A stretch of DNA of 64,000 nucleotides from Allodiplogaster sudhausi (GCA_945643635.1 CALZFC010000065.1:1392501-1456500), one strand, 5' to 3'; positions 48,301 to 60,432 are shown, counted from the stretch's first letter. Translations and numbers: made by a program. Notes: generated by a model not told the origin, from the letters alone.

Positions 48301-49235
48301 AGGATTTCAGAATAGAGCAAACGATAGTTGGAGAAAAAATTCAATGCACCAAACAATTTCTTATACTAGAAAGAAAACCTTAAGTACTAAAAATAAAACC
48401 TTTAATACTAAACGAAAACCCTAAATACCAGAAAGAAAGACCAAAGTACTGAAAACAAAACCCCAAATACTAGAAATAAAACCCAAACTACTAAAAAGAA
48501 GCCAGTAAATACTAGAAAGTAAACCCAGAATACTAAAAAGAAAAGAAAACCCAAATACCAAAAATAAAACCCTAAAAACTAAATAAAACCCTACCCGTGC
48601 TGAGATCATTTGTTGCATACGAGGGGAATTCGTAGTGCAGCATGAAGCTCTTCTTGCGTTGTGCGCCCAGTAGCTGGGAGACCGAATCGGGATGGAAGGC
48701 AGCGGACGGCGAGTCGAAGGTGCACGTCGTGAACACCTTAAGGCGTTCTTAGCGACCTTATGACCCTAACTAATAAGACCCTAATCTTAACCTTAACTTA
48801 AAGGAAGGAGTTCTTACTGACTTTATGACCTCAACAATAAGCAAAGGGTTATTTAGAATCACTTTGTGACCCTAACAAATAAGACCTAAACCCTAGGCTT
48901 AAGGAATGGTTCTTATTGGCCTTATGACCTTATGGCCCTAACTAAACGGGCCCAAGCATAACTTGAAAACCGTAATCTCTCTACTACTCAAATTCTCTCT
49001 ACTTCATTTCAGGTTCTCTCTCTCTCTCTCTCTCTCTCTCTATCGCTACCTCGCTCGCTCCTTCTTCCAGTTTCTCTCTCTATCTCTCACGGTTTCTCTC
49101 CCCACTCTCTCTCTTATCTCTCTCTCTCTTTCTTTCTTCTCTCTCTCGCTCTATCTATACCTCGCTCGCTCCTTCTTCCAGTTTCTCTCTATATCTCTCA
49201 CGGTCTCTCTCCCCACTCTCTCTTTCTCTTTCTTA

Positions 49236-49310
<75 letters not shown>

Positions 49311-52300
49311 CCTGTGTCTGTCCTCGCTGGAAGAGTGCGGAGCCATGGAGATGCTCGTAGCAGTCGACTTGCATCGAAAGAGGCCGAAAGTCACGTAGGC
49401 CTCGTCCATCACAGCGAAGCTCCGAATCCAGGATGAGTTCTCTGTGAAGTTACAATATTATGAATTTTAAATAATTGTGTTTATTTACTTATTACAACAA
49501 TTTCTTTTAAGTTCAGGATGAGTTCGCTGCGAATATGACGAAATTAACAAGTTAGAAAATATCTGGTTAATTTTTAATAATCAATTTTTAATAAAAAAAT
49601 TTTCAAAGGAATAAGTTCTTTTACAAATTTTTAATTACGCTAATCTTTCAAACATTTCTCATTGTCAGTGCCAACCTCAGCGTGTTCTTCATGACCAATG
49701 AATGCGCTTCTCGTATTATCCTTTCTGGATAGTCCTCGCTCAGAACTTTGAACGCTTCAGCTAATGTCTCCTGAGTTAAATAAGCACATAAAATACAAAT
49801 CTCTTGAATTAGATGAACATGAATTAAAATCCTAAACAAAGTAAAACATAAAAATATACATCTCCCGAATTAAGTAAACACATAAAATATAAATCTCCTA
49901 AGCTAAATATACATATAAAAATAGATATATCTTCTTAATTGCATAAATACATAAAAATATACATCTATTTAATAGAATAAACACATTAAAAAAATTAATA
50001 AATAATTAGTATGAAATAGGATATTTTAAATTTATATGGAAAGAAAGAAAAAAAAATCCACCACCGACCGCAACCGCCGTATCTCTGCTAATCTTGTCAT
50101 GGCGCGAGTCGGTGAATATGAATTGAATGCTCGTCTCGCAGAGCGTTCTCACTTCTGCGACCAACCGTTCAAAATTCGCGCCATTCTCGTCCGAAATAAT
50201 CTTTAAAAAAAAGATTTAATCGATGCATAAAAAACTAACTCTAAATAAATTTACGTAGTCTTTCCTCTTCTCAATTATATACCTCAAAAGGGATTTGTCA
50301 GAAACATTGTTATCGAAAAAATATAAGTCCAAGTAATATGGCCCAATGGAATATCATTGAAATTCTAGACATTTGGGAATAATAAATTTAAAAAAAAACA
50401 TGCGGAATTAAATTCAAAATTGAATTGCCGATTTTAAAATAATTTTTCAATATCATCAATCATGTACATTCAAAAAAACCTAGATTTATTATAAACCATA
50501 ATATTTTATTAACTTTTTTTGCTCACTAATACCACCTGGTTTTTATTTATTTTTCCCCTTATACAGTCTGATCTTGTAAATGTCTCGAACAAACAATTTT
50601 AAATATAAAAAAAGACCCCGATAATGAGCTGCTCCAGCAGAAGGTCCTAGTCTATCAGATTTATCAACTTCAAAAGCTCAATCCTACCGTACCTCCATCT
50701 TCGGCTTTCCGGCAACTTGACGAAGTTGTTCCATTCCGGCCAGAATGGCGTCAATCGAAGTGAGCGCCTCGTCCACAGCTTCTTCAAAGCGTTCTACAGT
50801 TATCTAAAATTTAAATTTTTTTTATAGCAATCTAAGCCAAACTTTACTTTAGCATTTTTTCTAATGTATAAATAAAGCAAACCGCATTTTTGTTATATAC
50901 CTCCCAAATCTCATATAATATAGAATAAATCAAGCATAAAAAAAATGCTGAATGCTTACTTTTTCTAAATTAGAAACAAGCAAAAAATTCAATTTTAATA
51001 TCAATTAGACGTCTTCAAAAAGTACATCTATCGAAAAGGTGAGCAGTGTCAACTTATCTTCTTACCTTAGTGTGCAAAAAAAATAAAGCAAAAGTAAAAA
51101 TAAATAACATTCTGGATTACAAAAAAAAAAGTAATAAAGAAAATTGCCTGTTTCCCATCCATCTCAATCATTAGCGTTCTCTTCTCTTTGCATCCGGTTA
51201 GAAGAAGATTCAACGCGGCTCCTCGGAGTTCTCTCCGTGGCGGATTCAGCACCAACTGCAAGAAAAGTACATGTTTAGTAATATAAAACAAAATCGCAAA
51301 AAAAAAATAGCAACGATTTCATTTGTATTCGTCGAAAGTGTTATTAATTTTATTGATTCAATATATTAATTTACATATAATAAACATTCGTTCTCAAATG
51401 AATGATATAGAAATCACTCACATGTTTTACAATTGTCCCATACCATGCTAGGCTAATAATTCCGAACTAAATTCTTCTAATGTTAGAAGTTAAAAAAATA
51501 ATAGAAAAAATATGCTGCAAAATAGTAATAAAGCCGGAATAATTCTTTCAGCGAACCCTCAAATATAAAATCACTAGCAGGAACCAAAAATAAGAATCTT
51601 GAAAATACCTCTCCAACTTGAGGCTCTCCAATCACCAAAATGGGTCGTGCTACCCCCAAAAATTGGGTACCCAATCTCTGAGATCTTGACACACTAGCAT
51701 TGTCGCTCGCATCGACCCTCTCAATTGGGTATCTAATCTCCCCCCCCCCCCCACCCCCTCCCTTTTTACGAGCAAACCTAATCTTCTTTCCACCCAAATT
51801 GGGTACCTCACTACCCCCACCCACCTACTGCCACCCAATGAGCCAATCCTTAGCCTTCAATTGGAAATATCAATTGCCATTGAATCTATACATCAGTGAT
51901 AGGCATCCCATCCCAAGCATGTGGTTTTCATTCCAGGATATTTAATAAATATCCTACTACTTGAAATATCAGTGTTACGTACTCATGGCTGATGGTTCTC
52001 TTTACAAACATTAATATAGAAAAACACGGTGCTAGTTCACGTATTCTAGCATGACCCAAGGACGCATCATTCTATCCCGTTCTTCTACCCCAATCTCCAC
52101 TACAGCCCCCCCCCCCGCACTCACGGGCAATTGGGTACCTCACTACCCCAATCATTTACCAACCCTAACCTTCTGCCCCTCAAATTGGGCACCTCTTATC
52201 CCCCCTACCTCCCAACCCCAAATGGAGTCTAAACCCTTACCTTGCCGCCAATCTCTGCAACCCTGACTGCTGCGGCCGCGCCATCGATCGGTATCCTTGA

Positions 52301-52537
52301 GAGGAGGAGTGCGGTCGCTGCTGCATTCACGGCGAGTGCCACTTCGTCAGCGTCGTCGTCCATCGACAGCGGCTTGCAGTTGATCTGAGATGAGAAAGAG
52401 AGAGAGTGAGAGAGAGAGAGAGAGAGAGAGACATGGAGAAGAGAGAGATACTGAGAAAGATAGACGGGGAGAGAAAGAGTGAAAGAGACAGAGAGAGAGA
52501 GACTTAGAGAGAGTGAGAGAAAGAGAGAGAGAGACTG

Positions 52538-52568
<31 letters not shown>

Positions 52569-53908
52569 GAGAGAGACTGAGAGAGAGAAAGAGAGAGAGA
52601 GACTGAGAGAGAGAAAGAGAGAGAGAGACTGAGAGAGAGAAAGAGAGAGAGAGACTGAGAGAGAGAAAGAGAGAGAGAGACTGAGAGAGAGAGAGACTGA
52701 GAGAGAGAAAGAGAGAGAGACTGAGAGAGAAAGAGAGAGAGAGACTGAGAGAGAGACTGAGAGAGAGTCAGAGAGAATGAGAGAGAGAAAGAAAAAGAGA
52801 GAGAGAGAATGAGAGAGAGATCTACCTGAATGGAGTCGGTGACAGAAGGATGGATGAGTGGCCGAATCGACCGATCAATGACACGCGACGTGAGGATGTC
52901 GGCGTCGGTTTGGCCAAGTTCACGGCTGCAATTGGGAAGGGGTTTATCGTTTTCATTGCGCTCTCTCTATCTCCTCTCTCTCTCTCTAGCCCTCGCTCTC
53001 TTTTTCGCCCTCTCCTTTCTCGCTCTGTCTCTCTCTCACTCGCTCATTCCCCTCTCGCTCTTTCTCATTCTCGCTCTGTCTCTCTCTCACTCGCTCATTC
53101 CTCTCTCGCTCTTTCTCATTCTCGCTCTGTCTCTCTCTCACTCGCTCATTCCTCTCTCGCTCTTTCTCATTCTGTCTCTCTCTCACTCGCTCATTCCTCT
53201 CTCGCTCGCTCTCTCTCTCTCTCTCTCTATCCTACCGCAGATAATTGGTCGGAATCCTCCCGATGGCCGCTGCGCTCTGCCTGAAATCGACGGAGAGAGG
53301 GAGGAAGCCGACGGGAGAGTCATTTGCCTTCGCAACACACGTCGCCAGCACCTGTAGTAAAAAATGAAAATTAATTAATTAATAAAAAATAAAGTAAAAT
53401 AAACTTTGCTATATAAAAATTCTACCTAAATAAATCTTACTTATATTCTAGATATTGCAGAACATGAGAGCGACATAATAGTATAAAAATTAATAACAAA
53501 GAAAGAAAATTATTTTGAAAAGTCCTGACAAAAGGACGATGAGTTAAAAAAAACAGACACCTATAAAGCTTCTTTTCTCGCATAAAAAAAATTATGAAAA
53601 CAAACTCGCAGTCCTCTAAAATCAAGATAAACATGAGTGTTCACTCGGAGCTATCAATTACCCTTACCTTGACAGCATTAATGCATGGATTTCCCCCCCC
53701 CCTCACTCCTGGATATCCCATGAATATCCTACGGGTTACGACAATCGTGCTTAACACAAGGGGATGAATTCAAAATCCTATTTACTAAAAAATTGCAATA
53801 TTACAATAAAAGTCCGTCCCTTATCTGTTAAAAAAAAGAATTGTACTAAGGCCAGAGGAAATTGCGACAAGGAACCTTATAGAACTCACTCCTACATCGC
53901 TCAACCCG

Positions 53909-53939
<31 letters not shown>

Positions 53940-53972
53940 TCTCATTCTCACCCATCTCTTTATCTCTTTCTT

Positions 53973-54004
<32 letters not shown>

Positions 54005-54604
54005 CACTGACAGCAGACTGCGCCCTCTGCGCGACGACAGCGGCCTCTGCAAAGCGTGCAATGTGGCCCGTCTTCAGCAGGAGCGGCCGGCCAGAGGAGG
54101 AGGAGGAGGTGTCCTGCAATGGTTGGCTCTCTCTCTCACTCTCTCTCTCTCACTCTCTCTCTCACTCTCTCTCTCTCTTTCTCTCTCTCTCCCCCTCTCT
54201 CTTTAATACTGCATTAATAATTATGAAAATTTTTTTAATTATGAAAATTTTTTTTTTATTGCGTCGCTATTTCTAAAACAAAAGAAAAACAAAGTAGTAT
54301 TTGAATATATAGCAATTATATAATAGAAGAAAAAAGGAGTTTGGATGTATTATCACTTTAGACCTGTATAATCAAGCTATTTGTGAATCGAATAGCGGAA
54401 ATTACTCTTTTTTATATTAATACTAAAATTAGAAAAGTGATAAAATATAAATTAATATACCTCAATCGTCACTGTCTCTCCTTGTGCCGCGTGGCTGAGC
54501 GTGTTGAGGTGTCTTCTGGAGAAGACTGTTGCTGTTGCTCTTCTCCAGCCGCCATGACCACTTGTGCCTAGTCCTCTTGACAAGGCACAGCTTACCCGTA
54601 GCAT
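44314..54604 (-). CDS. PNPT1: polyribonucleotide nucleotidyltransferase 1, mitochondrial (PNPase)
   Basis: Mitochondrial 3'-5' phosphorolytic exoribonuclease for RNA turnover and import. Complete: 21 exons, 766 aa (human 783), every junction in phase. Exons: 54461-54604, 54012-54113, 53236-53351, 52826-52925, 52241-52384, 51148-51255, 50693-50803, 50069-50200, 49676-49770, 49312-49441, 48595-48736, 48031-48140, 47332-47481, 47007-47067, 46780-46869, 46436-46506, 46056-46166, 45457-45539, 45117-45216, 44817-44897, 44314-44433. Order: Arg-rich targeting peptide ([11 protein letters not shown]), RNase PH 1 (about 55-200, [10 protein letters not shown]), helical linker, RNase PH 2 (about 355-560: [37 protein letters not shown], catalytic-type GDMDFK), KH (about 603-665, [11 protein letters not shown]), S1 (about 675-755, [11 protein letters not shown]). 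Intron 6 has a GC donor. An acceptor (cactttag) lies 9 nt before the ATG, implying a 5' UTR intron or a trans-splice site. Confidence 0.97.
45239..45340. repeat. (GA)n tract in PNPT1 intron 18
   Basis: Four gagaaaggaa units followed by (GA)n. On the minus strand it is the pyrimidine tract region ahead of exon 19's upstream neighbour, and it is retained in the PNPT1 fossil at 34.4-34.7 kb. Confidence 0.8.
48181..48320. repeat. 28-bp tandem repeat, five copies
   Basis: The unit aatcaagcaggattttagaa plus tagagcaa is repeated without spacers in PNPT1 intron 11, with single-base differences. It is followed at about 48360-48595 by a looser repeat of aaaccctaaatactagaaa type. Confidence 0.95.
49015..49310. 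repeat. CT array in PNPT1 intron 10
   Basis: Contains two copies of a larger block (gctacctcgctcgctccttcttccag and tatctctcacggt are each present twice) and long (CT)n runs that abut the donor of the exon starting at 49312. Confidence 0.85.
52390..52822. repeat. 26-bp GA minisatellite in PNPT1 intron 4
   Basis: The marker actgagag recurs every 26 bases (52576, 52602, 52628, 52654, 52680) in an otherwise GA background. It reaches to within 4 bases of the donor region of the exon at 52826. Confidence 0.9.
53021..53205. repeat. 51-bp CT minisatellite in PNPT1 intron 3
   Basis: The unit starting cgctctgtctctctctcact and containing gctcattc recurs at 53021, 53072 and 53123, with a shortened fourth copy. 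Confidence 0.9.
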
Positions 54605-55311
54605 TTCTCTTTCCTAAAGTGAAATCGACTCAAGAAATTGTACAAAAAAAAACATATCGCTTAAAGTGGTGAATAAATTATAAAATAACCCATGTCTATT
54701 TTTTTCCAGTTCGATAGTAAAGAAACAAGCATCATATAGTTACAACAGGAATTGATCCCAGAAACGTAAACGGAGATCAACCGCTGAAAAAAAAGTAGCA
54801 TACCGGGAGTAAATCAGTTGTCTCATTTTTTTTATATAATAATACTAATAAAGGTATACCACTTCCATGATAATATTACATTTGCCCAAGTGGACAACAC
54901 GGCTCCAGTTATTTATGAGGACATTATTTATTGTGCTGGTAATAAACAATACTCGTAGGTCAACGGACAAAAAATTGGAATTAAATAAATAAAAAAAAAA
55001 CAACTCAGCAAAAAATCGAATTGCTACCTCACAAGTGCAAATACAAAATATTCAAAGAGCAGGGAATTATATCGGATATAGATAAAGCTCGCATTACTTG
55101 CCCTATACAAAAAAATCTCTTGAAACAAATGAAAAGCCAAAACCTTGCTTGCTTTGCGCATCCCCTACAGTATCCGTTCCCTTCCCTTCCACTCAGTTAC
55201 AGTATCCTCTCAATGGACCGAATCTCTTCAGTCTTACAGTATGAAACATAGACTACCGTAACCCTTCGCTCCCTTACTTCTTCGCTCTCTTTAGACTACC
55301 GTACTCCCCTA
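54605..55311. promoter_or_regulatory. upstream region of PNPT1 (minus)
   Basis: About 700 bases between PNPT1 and the next gene on the same strand. It holds the acceptor cactttag at about 54614 and otherwise no element I can name. The PNPT1 promoter, or an operon spacer, must lie here or beyond. Confidence 0.4.
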
Positions 55312-56300
55312 CTACTTCTTCCCCTGTTCAGCTGAGGAAGCGGGGGGCGCGGGCGGAGGCGGCAGGCTGTTCTCCTTTGCTTCGAGGCCATTGTTGTGGT
55401 TGCTGCTCCGCCGTTCGGCTGCCATCGGCGCAAAGATATCGCCAAAGTCTGTGTGTGAAAAGATACTTTAATTAGTTTTCATTATTTAAAATTAAAACTT
55501 ATTTGAGTCATGTCCTCCAATTACTTGCTAAACAAAATTCATGCTCAATTTCGTCATCTACATTTTATTTTTTGTTAAGAAAACAAAATAAAGACCAGTG
55601 TTGGCAACGGTTACCAATTGTCGCTCTTGAAGAAGCAACCAAACGGAGCGAAAAAACAAAGCGAAAATGATAAAAAAAAAACAATAATAAAAGAAAAGAA
55701 GAATTCCGACTGTTGTAAAAGTCGCCATGAATCACGGTCTCCTGTCGCTGCTCCATGAGCGGTGCGAATTGGTTATCAAAAGGCGCGTTCTGCAACAGAG
55801 AGGGCAGCAATATTTATTTTACTCTATTTATTTTATCATTTTCAGCCACTGTTTATAAATTTCTCGATTCGAAAATAATGGAGAAGGCATCTGCCACCAA
55901 AATCTGGGAGCGAGGACATTAAATATACCTAGAAAGCGATTGACTTTGATATTCCGAGAGTGTTCGTTAGAACTATCTAATCACTGGTTTACCTTGGCTA
56001 GCACGTTTTCGTAGAAATAAGAGGAATTTCGGTAAAACTCCATCTTCAATCATAAGAGGATGACCCACCAAAATAAAGTTAAATATTATGCACGAGAAAG
56101 AAGGAGATCAATGTTTTTTTCTGCAAGAACCAAGTAAAGAAAGGGGAAATTCCAAAAAAAAAGAAGCAGGATGAATTACCTCATCAAAATCCATGTCGTA
56201 AGTGGATCGTTCGAATCGACTCGGATGATCTGGCATGGACGGGGTCTTTTCCTTTCCTTTTCCTCTCCCAGGAAAACGAATCCAAGGATCCAAACGGGAC
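55312..56300 (-). CDS. small acidic/proline-rich protein with a COPS9-like motif, 5' end missing
   Basis: Four exons in phase: 56180-56300 (basic GRGKGKEK, then RFERSTYDMDFDE), 55993-56043 (MEFYRNSSYFYENVLAK), 55711-55789 (FDNQFAPLMEQRQETVIHGD) and 55312-55448 (FGDIFAPMAAERRSS, then a Pro-rich tail ending AEQGKK; stop at 55312-55314). Joined across the last intron, HGDFYN and FGDIF give a pattern close to the HADFFNDFEDLF end of COPS9/CSNAP, the smallest COP9 signalosome subunit. Here it is followed by about 40 extra residues. That likeness is short and from memory, so the name is only a hint. The first exon listed needs one upstream base from an exon I could not find between 56.3 and 57.4 kb. 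Confidence 0.6.
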
Positions 56301-57434
56301 CTGAACTAGGCTGAATGTCATGAAACATACACGCTAATACAAAACTAATTGTCCTAATAATATAAGGCATTATGCAAATCTGCACGCGATGAAATAGCAT
56401 TAACCGATAGATCGACTAAGAATATTTCGGACTAATAACGAACAAATCAATCCATTCACAACAAAAATCTCGTTTGAAGAATTTCATGGCCAGGCGATTT
56501 TTCGTAAACAAAATTTAAATCACAATTAACGAGTCCGAACACTCTTTCATTCCATCTATCAAATGCTTCTTGGGTCATTTTTCGTGTCAAACTCGACATT
56601 CTATGCGCTGCATTGCATTGTTAACTATCCCACGAATGAAGAATCAATTGCTTTCATGCTTCATTTTACTCGCTGTCTGTTCCAGATTATTATACAATAC
56701 TTTGCGGATCTGAAAACTACCTAGCTTTAAAAATACAGAAAATACACTTCTAAAAGAGAACTTTATTCAAAAAGGCATGTTTACTGCGACTGAATGAATA
56801 ATAACTTGACGAAAAATAAAATGTGAGCACTTTGTAATACACATACAGTGTACAGGCCATGTCGCGATGGGCGTAAAAAATAATAAAATGTATTTTACCT
56901 TACAATTAAGTCTCGCTTCCAATACTCCAAGGCTAAATAAATATTGACCAAAACAAATGTATAGTCTTAAGGACGACAAATCAGTGTAATGGCAGCGAAA
57001 AAAGAAGAGCACGCACCAAGCTGAGATAGGAGGAAAGGAAGAGGACTATGGCGGGCAGCACTCAAAAAGTAGGATATTAAACCACCTTAAAAAGGAACAT
57101 TAACCACGTTCTAAAAGGTAATCACGCCCAAACCTCCTATCTCATCCTGGCCGAAAACAAACAAAATGACCACGAAATCAACATTTAAAAACCTGACAAG
57201 ATCTCGGAATCTACATCAGATTGCATCAAGGAAATAGAGACACGAGCGGGAGAATAAGAGTTGGTAACTTGACAACGAAGATATCATTGTTTTAACGAAG
57301 GAAGAAATCGTGTGAATGTTTCGCGAGAAAGCCAATAGTAATAGGTCTTCTTAGGGAGTTGTTCATCCGATTGAGGGAGTCATGGGGAAGGGGGAATTTC
57401 GGTGTGTTCTGGTCTTGGCCGGGGATTACGGTAT
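56301..57434. other. intergenic region without recognised features
   Basis: Between the 3' end of LAMP and the COPS9-like gene. It should hold the latter's 5' exon. AT-rich; no repeat stands out. Confidence 0.5.
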
Positions 57435-57622
57435 CTAAACCGACGCGTATCCCTGGCGCCTGGCGCGGGCGCGTCCAATGAGATAGGCGATGAGCACGAT
57501 GACCACCAGTCCAGCCAGGCATGCGCCCACCACGATGGGCACCACGTCAGAGGTGCGAGAGTCCAGCTGGCATAGCTCGTAGACTGGAAGGAGAGAGAGA
57601 GAGAGAGAAGAAAGAAAGAAAG

Positions 57623-57675
<53 letters not shown>

Positions 57676-57747
57676 AAGAGAGGTAGAAGGAGAGCGAGGT
57701 AGAGGGAGAGAGTGGAAAGAGAGGCAGAAGGAGGGAGAGAGAGAGAT

Positions 57748-57778
<31 letters not shown>

Positions 57779-60432
57779 TAGAGATAAAGAGGAGAACATT
57801 TTTAAATGATTGTGATAGAACAATCAGAAATTTTTTAGAAGGGAAGCAATGGAAAAAAACGCTTCTTTTGACAAATATCCCCAAATACCCCCCCCCCCTC
57901 CCCCCTGAAACCCTCATTATAATAACTCTTCACCATACTCACTCTGCGAGTTCGGGAACTCGGGCTCCTCAAGCAGTGCCTCTGCGATAAGGTTCAACTG
58001 GGAGAAAGAGATCGTCGACTCCTGCGTGAGCGCCAGAGTAGTCGTGGAGCACTGAAAGTTTAATTGTCATTATTAATTACCATTATTAATTGATACTATT
58101 AATAGTTAATAATAATAATAATAATAATTATAATAATCATCATTATTATTATTATTTATTATTGTTATATATATATATATATACTTTTTATATATAGTTT
58201 GACTACCCATTTTGTTTCAAGGCTTCCTTATTCTCTATTCTTATATCAGACCGTACAAAATCATCACCAACCTTGAAAGCGTTTGTACCGGCCGCTTCAA
58301 TGTTGTCTTCTGCCGACGACGCCTTCGTGTAGTTCTCTGAAGCAAATGAAGACTCTTACTGATTATTACTATATTCTTTCTTATTGATTTACCGATTGAC
58401 TGAATAGAGCATACATAGAGGAATGGCAAGAGGATCCAGTTGAGAAGAGGCAGAATGGAAGGATAGAAATAAAGCACCAAAAAAATAAAAATTAAATAAA
58501 TATTTTTGCTTCAGGACAAAATGGATCATTAATGGAACTGTTTATCATTTTAGACCTCTTCAGAGTATTTTTGGTGAAAATTTTAACAGAAACTCTGGGT
58601 TTTCCCTACACGACTTCCGCGACCCCGCCCTGTTCTGCTGGATCCTTCACAGTGGCTTTTATTCCCTAGCGCCGTCTAAATAAAAAAAATAATAAATGTG
58701 ATTAGCTGAAATCCCACTGACGAGTCGGAATGTCATACTTGGCCGGTGTGGTCTCCAGAAAGTAGTTGGTCACTCGGAAGGAGCTCTAAGCCACAAAATT
58801 ACGGTATTCAAAGACATAAGATGACACGAGGTCACTTTACTTAAGGCAAAATCTAAGGCTAAGGTTAAGGCAAACGGTTAGCTTAAGTAAAGAGAAATGG
58901 CTAACTCCTTCGGTGCCGTTGAAGTAGATCGTAAAAGACCACGGCTGAGCCTCGGTTGCCGGGACGGTCACTCCGTTCGGGTAGAAGTGGACCTTCAATT
59001 TTATTTTTTTCAGTTCTGAATTATTTTTCAACGCTTATAACTTTACTGCTTAACTTCCTCACGTCCTTGCCATACGACCACTAGCAGGCGCCCTATCACA
59101 GCCACGCCGTTCCACCAACCTGGATGAAGCTGCCGCCGTTAGAGTTGCAGCTACCCGTTGCCGGCAGCGTCTCGTTCTTCGCCGGGTCGTTGATGGTGAA
59201 GGTGAAAGTAGAGGTGCTGTTCTAAAAAGATAGAATCGCATACTGATAGAAACCCAGCGTATCTAGGGTGCACAACTTTCGCTTTGCCTATTTTACGGCC
59301 TCCTTACCGTCGTCGCGTTCTCGTAGGTAATCATTCCCTTGACTTCAGTGGCGTTCAGGAGAATGCACGTCTTTCCCGCCTCATTCTTGAGGAACCATTT
59401 CACTGCATGAACAGAGTTCGCGGCCAGGGCGAAGATGGCTGAAATTGTGATTTAATTACTAACATTATGATATGGCATAGAATGATTACTTTATAATTGT
59501 TAACTATGAACTGAACTGGCACTCTACCGCGAAAAGCTAGAAGCGTCAATGTTTAATGTTTAGGTATTGTGCTAATATCTGTGCCCGCAAAGACAACGGA
59601 GAACAAGTACACCGTACATATGTTCGACGTATCTAGTTTTTTCTTTTCACCGTTTCTGCTAATTCTAGTCGCATTATTTTGTACTTTTGCCATCTTCATC
59701 TCCTCAACTTCACTATATCATTCAATTTATCAGGCCTATTATGTGATGAATGCAGAGATTTTATATGGCCGAATTTTTATTCATGTCAACTTCGTTGCCT
59801 GGTACGAGTGGGAGGGATATTAAAAAAAAAAAATCCCCCAACCACAATGTTTAACCTTATCGAAAACAAAAACATTGTTATATCTAATGTGACTCCTAAT
59901 AGCAGTTAAGCACTATACTGAGTAGCAACCCCTAGTTCCAGCGAAACAATTTAAAGGCATTTAATTTGCGCAATTAAGACCCATCCTGCCTTTCGGATCT
60001 CTTCATAGACATCGACCACCACGTTTATGGCGAACATTTCAGCAGAAGCTCTGCTTTCTATCTATCCATGCCCTGATTTCCGGGCCCTAGATCCACTATC
60101 CGCCATATTCGGATGGGTCCTCAACAATCAATCACTATAAACAATGACTGTTATTCCTTGCACCATCCCGTATTAAACTCATTTAATCAAAATACTTTGA
60201 ACTCTCTCTCTTCATCATTCCGAAATAGCAATGTTCGGGAAAATGTTGCTTCCTTATCATCTCAAACTCCAGAGAAGCCCATTGCCTCTGATAAGAGAAC
60301 CTCCTCTCTTTGCTCTAGATACCTTGTTATCGATTAGATTTCTTGATCCGAATAATAAAGACAATAAAAGAGAGAGTAAAACAGTAGCCATTTAATTGTC
60401 ATACCGATGCAAGAGATAACGCGTCCGAGCAT
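57435..60432 (-). CDS. lysosome-associated membrane glycoprotein (LAMP)
   Basis: Heavily glycosylated lysosomal membrane protein. Complete, 8 exons, 244 aa, all phases agree: 60405-60432, 59308-59438, 59120-59221, 58906-58992, 58722-58785, 58272-58336, 57943-58051, 57435-57583. Signal peptide [21 protein letters not shown]. One LAMP luminal domain has four Cys at about 34, 78, 160 and 200 (expected pairs 34-78 and 160-200) and six N-glycosylation sequons. A membrane helix (about 209-231) follows, then a basic stop-transfer segment (GRARARRQ) and the tail GYASV, a GYxx-hydrophobic lysosomal sorting signal at the extreme C-terminus. One domain rather than the two of vertebrate LAMP1/2 fits invertebrate LAMPs. 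An acceptor (tttttttcag) lies 18 nt before the ATG. It neighbours SLC2 upstream and the COPS9-like gene and PNPT1 downstream, all on one strand. Confidence 0.95.
57586..57790 (-). repeat. (CT)n tract before the LAMP membrane exon
   Basis: On the minus strand an imperfect (CT)n run directly precedes the acceptor ccttccag of the last exon. Confidence 0.9.
58095..58175. repeat. (ATT)n/(TA)n microsatellite in LAMP intron
   Basis: aat/att triplets followed by (at)n. The truncated copy has a corresponding taataa-rich stretch at 28700-28790. Confidence 0.85.

Noticed and set aside
48181..48320. CRISPR-like array
   Set aside because: The 28-bp units are contiguous with no spacers, in an intron of a eukaryotic gene.
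51616..51660. Possible PNPT1 exon reading [13 protein letters not shown]
   Set aside because: Exons 52241-52384 and 51148-51255 already join in phase 0 and align with the family without a gap.
55021..55251. 76-aa plus-strand frame upstream of PNPT1
   Set aside because: No motif, no splice context, and AT-rich composition unlike the exons.
58565..58680. Possible LAMP exon reading [11 protein letters not shown]
   Set aside because: The flanking exons (58722-58785 and 58272-58336) join in correct phase without it, and the same junction holds in the paralogues.
59569..60337. Plus-strand frames of 74-84 aa in LAMP intron 1
   Set aside because: No family resemblance; they overlap each other in different frames and lie antisense in an intron.
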